Origin: Actinomycetota bacterium | GTDB lineage: Bacteria; Actinomycetota; Geothermincolia; Fen-727; Anoxymicrobiaceae | Reading direction: 5' to 3' | Assembly (NCBI GenBank): GCA_016649525.1 | Contig: JAENXM010000114.1 | Location: 1 to 5,904 of the forward strand | DNA length: 5,904 nucleotides | Translations under genes and position numbers: made by a program | Part shown: piece by piece, positions 1 through 5,193 of the stretch | Position numbering within the stretch: the first letter of the stretch is position 1 | How the letters are laid out: each line of letters opens with the position of its first letter | The notes under the pieces: model-generated | Seen by the model: the letters and a program-made list of their open reading frames with translations, nothing else | What the model was told of the DNA's origin: nothing | The model's database searches: none

Positions 1-464
1 CGCTATCCCTGCGGATGGTGCCGACGGCAATAAGGGATGCATCGGATATCCTGGACGCGCATCGGGCGAGGGGAATCGCGAGGGACGGCGGTGGGCGGTG
101 GGCGATGCTTAAGAGCCGCATTCCACTTCTCAAACGGCTCGTAACAGCTTCCCTCGACAGGGCGATCGGTCTCGCCGAGGCCATGGAGGCCAGAGCTTAC
201 GGGACCGGGAGGCGCTCCCGCTTTCACACCTACCGTTTCTCATTGGGTGACCTGACCCTTGACTCCCTCATCATTGTGATACTGGGCTTGTCTATCTCGG
301 GCCTCGCCGTGGGGCTTTCGTCTTTTTCTTACTACCCCACGCTTTCATGGGCAGCTTCGCCCGGTGGATTCGTCCTGATATGTCTCCCGGTCTTCTACGC
401 ACTGTTCGTACTGCTCCTGTCGGAGTTGAGCGCAAGATGGAACTGGTTGAAGTTGAGAATCTGA
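1..464 (+). CDS. ecfT: ECF transporter transmembrane coupling protein EcfT, C-terminal part (5' end outside window)
   Basis: EcfT is the membrane scaffold that links the two cytoplasmic ATPases to the S component and passes on ATP-driven movement. The reading frame is already open at position 3, so the N-terminal membrane helices lie before the window; the internal ATG at 15 is not the real start. Two short motifs typical of the EcfT coupling helices are visible: Ala-Arg-Gly inside HRARG (nt 66-74), and EARAYG (nt 186-203), where the second ARG motif reads Ala-Arg-Ala. These helices sit on the ATPases. Between them is the amphipathic LLKRLVTASLDRAIGLAEAM stretch. Two hydrophobic segments follow (about nt 258-321 and 360-428), and the protein ends in WNWLKLRI. 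The last 28 bases overlap the ATPase gene, indicating translational coupling. Family assignment is strong because of the motifs and the adjacent ATPase and S component genes. Confidence 0.88.
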   Translation, partial: LSLRMVPTAIRDASDILDAHRARGIARDGGGRWAMLKSRIPLLKRLVTASLDRAIGLAEAMEARAYGTGRRSRFHTYRFSLGDLTLDSLIIVILGLSISGLAVGLSSFSYYPTLSWAASPGGFVLICLPVFYALFVLLLSELSARWNWLKLRI

Positions 465-2143
465 GCTACTGGTACCCGGCGCGGGAGAACCCCTCCCTGG
501 CGGGGGTGAACCTCACCCTCACCCCGGGTGAGTTCGTGCTGATGGTGGGGCTTTCCGGCTCCGGCAAGTCAACGCTTTGTCGCGCTTTGAACGGCCTCGT
601 CCCCCATTTCTATGGAGGCAGGATGGAAGGCAGGGTTTCTGTCGCGGGGAAGGACACGACGGTTTCACAGGTCAAGGAGCTCTCAACCCGCGTCGGGATG
701 GTCTTCCAGGATCCGGAGAACCAGCTCGTCACCGAGAACCCGGTCTCCGAGGTCGCCTTCGGGCTCGAGAACCTGGGCGTCGATACCCTCCACATGCACA
801 AGAGGGTCGAGGAGGTGCTGGTGACCCTCAGGCTCAGCGGCCTCAGGGACAAGAGGGTAAGCGAGCTCTCCGGGGGAGAAAAGCAGAAGGTCGCACTTGC
901 CTCGGTTCTGGTGATGCATCCCGATGTGCTCGTTCTGGACGAGCCCACCAGCCAGCTGGACCCGGTGAGCGCCGAGGACTTTCTGGCTACGATAAAGGCC
1001 CTCAACGACGAACTCGGGCTTGCCGTGCTGCTCGCGGAGCACAGGATCGAGCGGTGCTTCCACTTCGCGGACCGCGTCGTCGTTCTGGATAAGGGGCAGG
1101 TATTATTCTCCGGTATCCCTGAAGAGATGGCGTCCTGGTCCCGAGGAAAACCGTGGGTTCCGCTCCCACCCATCACCCGGCTTTTCCTCGAGCGGGACGG
1201 GGCGAGTCCACCTCTCACGGTCAAGGATGGAAGGGAGAGGCTGTGGGTCCTGGCGCGCGGGGCCGGTGCGGCCGTTTCCGATCCAAACCCGGCGGAAATG
1301 GAGTGTGAAGAGCCGGTCCTTGAAAGCCGACCGCGGCGAAGGAAGGGGGGGCAAGAGGAAGCCCCCCTGCTAGAGGTCGATAACCTCTGGCACGTCTACC
1401 CCGATGGAACCGAGGCCCTGCGCGGGATCGACACCAGCATATCCAGCGGCGAATTCGTCGCAGTCATCGGTGAGAACGGATCCGGGAAGACGACGCTGGT
1501 CAAGCATTTCAACGGGCTCCTCCGTCCCGGTAAAGGCCGCGTCTTCCTCGAGGGCCGGGACATCAAAGATGAAGAGGTATCGCGGCTCGCCCGGACATGT
1601 GGGATGCTGGTCCAGAACCCGAACCTCCAGCTCGTATCGGACACCGTCGAGGGAGAGCTCGAGGCGAGCCTCAAGGCACTCGGGGTGGAATCCGCGCGGT
1701 GGACCGGTTTGATCAACGAGGCACTCGAGACGTTCGAGTTGGTGCCATTCAGAAAGGAAAACCCGGCAGACCTCTCCTGCGGGGAGAGGGAGAGGGTGGC
1801 CCTTGCTTCTGTGCTGGTCACCAAGCCGAGGCTCCTTGTACTCGATGAACCAACACGGGGAGTGGATCAGCTGACCAAGAACAGACTCGCCGCGTACCTG
1901 CGCGATTATCACACGGAGGGCAACACCGTGGTTCTGGTGACCCACGACCTCGAGTTCGCGGCGGACGGCTGCGATCGGGTCATACTCATGGGAGGCGGGC
2001 GAGTACTGGCGGACGGCGACAAGCACCGCGTGCTTTCAGATTCGCTCTTCTACACCACGCAGTTCAACAAGTCCTTCAGGGGAGTATTGTCAGGGGTTAT
2101 CACGTCGGCCGAGGCTTCCCGGGCCCTGGAGGCGTTGTCATGA
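437..2143 (+). CDS. ecfA: Fused double ATPase of ECF transporter (EcfA-EcfA')
   Basis: This 568-residue protein carries two complete ABC ATPase domains in one chain and should power the ECF importer from the cytoplasmic side. Domain 1 has Walker A GLSGSGKST (38-46), Q-loop VFQDPENQ (89-96), signature LSGGE (144-148), Walker B VLVLDEP (164-170) and switch His202. A charged linker (about 280-315) follows. Domain 2 has Walker A GENGSGKTT (345-353), Q-loop VQNPN, signature LSCGE (446-450), Walker B LLVLDEP (466-472) and His503. Both catalytic Glu residues (169, 471) are present, so both ATP sites look active. The signature of domain 2 has Cys448 in place of the usual first Gly. ECF modules often use two separate ATPase genes; fused versions are also known. 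I chose ATG 437 because it begins the first ABC strand (MELVEVENLSYWY), has GGAG 11 bases upstream and gives a short overlap with ecfT; the frame is open further upstream to an ATG at 347, which would overlap ecfT by 118 bases. Confidence 0.93.
   Translation: MELVEVENLSYWYPARENPSLAGVNLTLTPGEFVLMVGLSGSGKSTLCRALNGLVPHFYGGRMEGRVSVAGKDTTVSQVKELSTRVGMVFQDPENQLVTENPVSEVAFGLENLGVDTLHMHKRVEEVLVTLRLSGLRDKRVSELSGGEKQKVALASVLVMHPDVLVLDEPTSQLDPVSAEDFLATIKALNDELGLAVLLAEHRIERCFHFADRVVVLDKGQVLFSGIPEEMASWSRGKPWVPLPPITRLFLERDGASPPLTVKDGRERLWVLARGAGAAVSDPNPAEMECEEPVLESRPRRRKGGQEEAPLLEVDNLWHVYPDGTEALRGIDTSISSGEFVAVIGENGSGKTTLVKHFNGLLRPGKGRVFLEGRDIKDEEVSRLARTCGMLVQNPNLQLVSDTVEGELEASLKALGVESARWTGLINEALETFELVPFRKENPADLSCGERERVALASVLVTKPRLLVLDEPTRGVDQLTKNRLAAYLRDYHTEGNTVVLVTHDLEFAADGCDRVILMGGGRVLADGDKHRVLSDSLFYTTQFNKSFRGVLSGVITSAEASRALEALS
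2128..2132 (+). promoter_or_regulatory. Ribosome binding site of the S component gene
   Basis: GGAGG lies inside the end of the ATPase gene, seven bases before the ATG at 2140. The ATPase stop and the S component start share ATGA, so this site supports both the start choice and translational coupling. Confidence 0.75.
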
Positions 2144-2880
2144 AGTCCATTAAGCCCTCGAACATCGCGCTGGCCGCTTTCGCCCTCTTCACCGCCCTCT
2201 GGATAGCGGGCGAGACCTTTTCTATACCGGGACTGGATAACCTGGGCCTGATGACCCTGGTGGCGGTAGCGCTCGTGCTCGCGTACTACTACCTGCGCTT
2301 CGAGGAGAGGGACACCGACACCAAGACGATAGCCGTGCTCGGGATGTTATCGGCCCTCGCGGTGGCCGGCAGGGTGCTGATGGCGCCTATCCCGAACGTA
2401 CAGCCCGCGACATTCATCATCATAGTGGCCGGTTACGTCTTCGGGCCCCTTTCCGGCTTCATGGTGGGATCAACCACGGCGCTCGTCTCGAACTTCCTGC
2501 TCGGCCACGGCCCGTGGACGATCTGGCAGATGCTGGCATGGGGTCTCGCGGGGCTGACCGCAGGCCTCCTCGGAAAGGGGAAACACCTGGAAGGTCGACT
2601 CAGGCTGTCGATCTTCTGTGCCGCCTGGGGTTTCCTATACGGTTGGATGCTCACCATCTACTTCGTTTTCGGCTTCGTAAGACCACTTACATTCCGAGCA
2701 TTTCTGACCGCGTTTGCGACCGGCCTGTGGTTTGACACCTTCCACGCCGCGGGGAACTTCGTCTTCGCCTTCTTGCTCGGCCCCGCGCTGGTGGTGATGC
2801 TCCGGCGGTACCGCTCGCGCTTCCAGTTCGAGCACGCGGATGGTTTGCCCGAAAGGGGCGCCGAGGTTGGTAGAATATAG
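2140..2880 (+). CDS. ECF transporter S component (substrate-binding membrane subunit), probably cobalamin/corrinoid type
   Basis: This 246-residue, highly hydrophobic protein is the likely substrate-specificity subunit of the ECF importer. It has two N-terminal hydrophobic segments (about 8-26 and 35-52), a charged loop (RFEERDTDTK, 53-62), then a six-helix-like S component core. The first core helix contains an AxxxA motif (Ala72-Ala76), which in S components packs against EcfT. The following stretch, PIPNVQPATF (83-92), GYVFGPLSGFMVGS (98-111) and GHGPWTIWQM (122-131), is typical of S components and probably lines the ligand site. The last core part includes LWFDTFHAAGNFVFAFLLGP. At 246 residues it is longer than the usual 170-200 because of the N-terminal pair of helices. 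It overlaps the ATPase gene by four bases. Substrate cannot be read from sequence alone. Resemblance to S components I associate with cobalamin, plus the toroid gene next door, makes cobalamin or a related corrinoid my best guess; riboflavin-like or other vitamins remain possible. Confidence 0.83.
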   Translation: MKSIKPSNIALAAFALFTALWIAGETFSIPGLDNLGLMTLVAVALVLAYYYLRFEERDTDTKTIAVLGMLSALAVAGRVLMAPIPNVQPATFIIIVAGYVFGPLSGFMVGSTTALVSNFLLGHGPWTIWQMLAWGLAGLTAGLLGKGKHLEGRLRLSIFCAAWGFLYGWMLTIYFVFGFVRPLTFRAFLTAFATGLWFDTFHAAGNFVFAFLLGPALVVMLRRYRSRFQFEHADGLPERGAEVGRI

Positions 2881-2881
2881 C

Positions 2882-2887
2882 GAAGGA
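2882..2887 (+). promoter_or_regulatory. Ribosome binding site deciding the start of the toroid gene
   Basis: GAAGGA is followed by five bases (TGACC) and then the ATG at 2893. An in-frame ATG at 2887 overlaps this site and would have no spacing from it, so 2893 is preferred; it also gives a cleaner signal peptide beginning MKKKQK. Confidence 0.65.
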
Positions 2888-2892
2888 TGACC

Positions 2893-4212
2893 ATGAAAAA
2901 GAAGCAGAAAGCGCCCGTCATACTGATACTCCTAATGGCCGTGGTGGCACTGACCCTGACAACGCTGCCTGCCCTGAGCGGGATCGGAGTAAGCGCGTCG
3001 GGCGCCGAGGTGAGGAAAGCCCTCGATTATCTTCGCGGAAGGCAGAATTCGGACGGGGGGTTCGCCGAGCCCGACCGATCCTCCTCAGAGCAGCTCACTG
3101 CGTGGGCGATCGTCGCGATCAAGAGTGCCGGGGAGGAGCCTGCGTCGTGGAGGAAATCCGGCAAATCGCCCCTCGACTACCTGTCTGCTAAGGCAGGTGG
3201 CTGGAGCAAGCTGACAGATGTCGAGAGGGGTTGCCTCGCGGTCGCCTCGGTGGGGGCCGACCCCCGCTCCTTCGGCGGCCGTGACCTGGTTGGAGAGATA
3301 AAAACGCGAATGGCTCCAGACGGCCACATTGGCGATATGATAAACGAGCACTGCTGGGGACTGATTGCCCTGAAGGCGGCCGGGGAGGCGGTACCGGAAT
3401 CGTCGAGAACCTGGCTGTGTGCAAGGCAGAATGTGGACGGTGGGTTCGGGTTCTCGGATGACACCGCGAGCGACCCGGATGATACCGGGGCTGCCCTCCA
3501 GGCACTGATGGCCGCCGGAGAGAGTCGGGAAAGCAGCACCGTGGACCGCGCTCTCAAGTACCTCAAGTTCTGCCAGGCCTCTGATGGCGGCTTCTGCTGG
3601 CACTCGGCCGTCTCAAACGTTGCGTCCACCGCCTGGGCCGTGCAGGGTATTGCCGCAACCGGCCAGGACCCTGGTTCAGACTCCTGGAAAAAAGGGGGCA
3701 AGACCCCCCTGGACTACCTTGCTTCGATGCAGCAGGCAGATGGCCACATCAGGTACATGGAGGACAGCGATTCCCAGCCGACATGGATGACCGCGGAGGC
3801 GATACCCGCACTTCTAAAACGCCCGTACCCCCTCAACTTCAATCCAGCCCCGCCGAGCAAGATTGAAACTCCGGCCCAGGACACCGACGGGGATCCGGCT
3901 GCAACGAGGGATCAACCGCCACAGCCTGAAAGCACGGTAACCGACGACCGGCCCGAGACAACGACAAGCGGGGAACCCCAGGAGGCACCCCGGGGGGAAA
4001 CGACGAGTTCAGAAGAAGGGAACACGACAGGTACACAGAGCGGCACAGAGCTGACGATGAAGAGCAATGGAAACACGAATCCCTCGATAAAAAGCGGTCA
4101 ACGGGTTCTTGCAAGGGGCGGAAGCGGCCTCTTGGCGTTTCTCATCGTGTGCGGAGCTTACCTCGTGCTCCTCAGCGCATCGTACTTCGGTTTGAATCAT
4201 CTCCTGCGTTGA
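2893..4212 (+). CDS. Exported, membrane-anchored alpha/alpha-toroid (prenyltransferase/squalene-cyclase repeat) protein; candidate ligand-capture partner of the ECF importer
   Basis: This 439-residue protein has four parts. Residues 1-35 form a signal peptide: KKKQK, a long hydrophobic core, and a plausible signal peptidase site after Val-Ser-Ala (33-35). Residues about 38-315 carry repeats of the terpenoid-cyclase/prenyltransferase toroid fold, seen as QNSDGGF (51), PDGHIGD (142), QNVDGGFGF (179), QASDGGF (228) and QQADGHIRY (280), each near a helix rich in Ala and Leu. Residues about 316-408 are a Thr/Ser/Pro/Glu/Asp-rich stalk, probably unstructured. Residues about 412-434 form a hydrophobic tail helix ending in a single Arg. 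There is no lipobox or LPXTG motif, so the tail helix should hold the toroid outside the membrane. It follows the S component stop by 12 bases. Enzyme activity is unlikely for an exported protein half the length of a squalene cyclase, although DPDDTG (194-199) resembles their DxDDT motif. Transcobalamin and intrinsic factor bind cobalamin with the same fold. Fold and topology are seen; ligand capture is inferred. Confidence 0.85.
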   Translation: MKKKQKAPVILILLMAVVALTLTTLPALSGIGVSASGAEVRKALDYLRGRQNSDGGFAEPDRSSSEQLTAWAIVAIKSAGEEPASWRKSGKSPLDYLSAKAGGWSKLTDVERGCLAVASVGADPRSFGGRDLVGEIKTRMAPDGHIGDMINEHCWGLIALKAAGEAVPESSRTWLCARQNVDGGFGFSDDTASDPDDTGAALQALMAAGESRESSTVDRALKYLKFCQASDGGFCWHSAVSNVASTAWAVQGIAATGQDPGSDSWKKGGKTPLDYLASMQQADGHIRYMEDSDSQPTWMTAEAIPALLKRPYPLNFNPAPPSKIETPAQDTDGDPAATRDQPPQPESTVTDDRPETTTSGEPQEAPRGETTSSEEGNTTGTQSGTELTMKSNGNTNPSIKSGQRVLARGGSGLLAFLIVCGAYLVLLSASYFGLNHLLR

Positions 4213-4244
4213 GTCCCGGGGGGTCTATTCCGTCGACGATTACC

Positions 4245-4270
4245 GGGCTCGCAGCCCCTTTGCCTTCTTA
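4245..4270 (+). terminator. Weak candidate terminator after the ECF operon
   Basis: GGGCT (4245-4249) and AGCCC (4253-4257) can pair around a three-base loop, followed by the pyrimidine-rich CTTTGCCTTCTT. The stem is only five pairs and the tract is interrupted by G and C, so it is a poor fit to a classical rho-independent terminator. Its position 32 bases past the toroid stop is reasonable. Confidence 0.35.
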
Positions 4271-4275
4271 TGGAG

Positions 4276-4297
4276 CCGCCTGCGGCGCTTGCGGCGG
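4276..4297. repeat. Small GC inverted repeat in the intergenic region
   Basis: CCGCC (4276-4280) and GGCGG (4293-4297) are inverted repeats around a 12-base loop that itself contains GCGGC, so alternative pairings are possible. No T tract follows. It could be part of the transcript end or upstream control of the next gene, or just GC-rich chance pairing. Confidence 0.25.
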
Positions 4298-4318
4298 TAC
4301 GATGTCACAGCTACCCGA

Positions 4319-4324
4319 TATAAT
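4319..4324 (+). promoter_or_regulatory. Candidate -10 box for the gene starting at 4359
   Basis: A perfect TATAAT sits 35 bases before the ATG at 4359, in a locally AT-rich stretch (4317-4338) that stands out in this GC-rich window. No TTGACA-like -35 is visible at 16-18 bases spacing and there is no TG extension, so an activator or an upstream element may be needed, or the match is fortuitous. Its position after the operon end fits a separate transcription unit. Confidence 0.45.
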
Positions 4325-4358
4325 CTCAATAAAACATTAGCTCCCGGGGTTGGTCTGA

Positions 4359-4982
4359 ATGGTTATCACGCGGATTCTTGAGGAAAAAGAACTCGAGCGC
4401 CTGGTGTCATCCATCGGCTCTATGCTTGTGGCCGAGGGCTTCATGCCGCAGGGAAACGTACCCGGACTGTACGTCTACGAGAAGAAAAAGAGGCCGAGCG
4501 TCGTGATCACGATCCTTCTGTTGCTCCTGTTGATAATACCCGGCATCGTGTACCTCCTCCTCGGGGGAAGCCGGACCGTCGTTTCCATCCAGGTGACAGA
4601 GGTGCCGTTGAACCTGAAGATCGACGACAGGGACAAGATCAGCATCCCCATCGGCCTCGGTTTCGGCATCAAAGCTCCGGGCAGCATCGGGAAGCGGATC
4701 GTCAAGATACTCGAACCTCATGAAATCGACCCTTCCTGCATCGAAGCGCATCCGGAGCAGCTGGTTATCGGGATGGACTTTCAGAAGAAAGTCCAGGTCG
4801 GCTGCGACCACTGCGGCATGACCCAGGAAGCCGCGGTACCTCTACATATCAAAAAGGTCGAAGGCGACCGTGGGTACGGCCCCGGCGGCAAGATGACCGT
4901 GACCTGTACCAATCCCGACTGCGGCAGGCAGTTTGACGTAACCTGGGACAACGTGATCGTCCAGCTTGATTTCAAGCACTAG
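4359..4982 (+). CDS. Unrecognised membrane protein with zinc-ribbon-like cysteine pairs
   Basis: I do not recognise this 207-residue protein. Residues 1-45 look like a small soluble region (an acidic helix EEKELERLVSSIGSMLVAEGF followed by a strand-like LYVYEKKKRP). Residues about 48-69 are one strongly hydrophobic segment with a central Pro-Gly, which could be a single membrane helix or a tight hairpin. Residues about 72-145 alternate in a beta-like pattern (SIQVTEVPLNLKI, then IPIGLGFGI). Two cysteine pairs, C149-x2-C152 and C183-x4-C188, are about 30 residues apart, suggesting one zinc-binding site. KKKR before the hydrophobic segment favours a cytoplasmic N-terminus, which would put the cysteines outside if there is one crossing, or inside if it is a hairpin. 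The ATG at 4359 has only a weak upstream GGGGTTGG as ribosome site. It lies 146 bases after the ECF operon, has its own possible promoter, and shows no obvious link to transport. Confidence 0.8.
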   Translation: MVITRILEEKELERLVSSIGSMLVAEGFMPQGNVPGLYVYEKKKRPSVVITILLLLLLIIPGIVYLLLGGSRTVVSIQVTEVPLNLKIDDRDKISIPIGLGFGIKAPGSIGKRIVKILEPHEIDPSCIEAHPEQLVIGMDFQKKVQVGCDHCGMTQEAAVPLHIKKVEGDRGYGPGGKMTVTCTNPDCGRQFDVTWDNVIVQLDFKH

Positions 4983-5011
4983 TCGCCCGGTGTTCTCGTG
5001 GGGTCATCGCC

Positions 5012-5193
5012 TCATATATCTGACGGGTAGGCGCCACGGTAGCGGCCGGTCTTGAGGGCGGCGACGAGCTCCTCGTCCGTGGTTATGTCGTCATCGAACA
5101 CGGTCAGGCACCTTCCTGTCTGGAAGACGTGGTGGGCTTTGCTCCCGCCTACACCCGCCCCCGCAATACCAAATAAACGGGAGATCCGACGGG
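5012..5193 (-). pseudogene. Start-less C-terminal remnant resembling a PHP-domain phosphoesterase
   Basis: On the minus strand, immediately after the acyltransferase-like stop, an open frame ends at 5012. Its last ~50 residues contain GGSKAHHVFQTGRCLTVF and then DEELVAALKTGRYRGAYP. This closely resembles the C-terminal end of PHP-domain metallophosphoesterases, where a Gly-Ser-Asp-Ala-His motif precedes a Val-Gly-Arg-like turn and a final helix with ALKAGR. Asp and His of that motif normally bind metal; here Asp is Lys (codon at 5138-5140). No ATG, GTG or TTG occurs in this frame before the motif, and upstream the frame only gives low-complexity sequence inside the neighbouring gene. The N-terminal three quarters of a PHP protein are absent. 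It is most likely a deletion remnant. A chance resemblance is less likely because the match extends over both the motif and the final helix. Confidence 0.55.

Noticed and set aside
347..436. Longer start for the ATPase gene at ATG 347
   Set aside because: The 30 added residues do not look like an ABC domain and would overlap ecfT by 118 bases. ATG 437 begins directly with the first ABC strand and has an upstream GGAG.
610..1224. Minus-strand open frame of 204 codons opposite the first ATPase domain
   Set aside because: Ser/Thr/Arg-rich translation typical of an antisense shadow; the + strand has the full set of ABC motifs.
1370..2026. Long minus-strand open frame (218 codons) opposite the second ATPase domain
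   Set aside because: It lies wholly antisense to a clear ATPase domain with intact motifs, and its translation shows no recognisable pattern. Such frames are common in GC-rich genes.
3838..4116. LPXTG-type sortase signal or tandem repeat array in the stalk
   Set aside because: No LPXTG-like motif precedes the tail helix, and the Thr/Ser/Pro/Glu-rich stalk has biased composition but no regular repeat unit.
2893..4212. Toroid protein as a terpene cyclase or protein prenyltransferase
   Set aside because: It has a signal peptide and membrane tail, only about 280 toroid residues, and no lipid-biosynthesis neighbours; the ECF context points to ligand binding instead.
4213..4358. Cobalamin riboswitch before the gene at 4359
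   Set aside because: The space is too short for a typical cobalamin riboswitch and no B12-box-like GCCACTG was seen. Any such element for the ECF operon would be upstream of the window.
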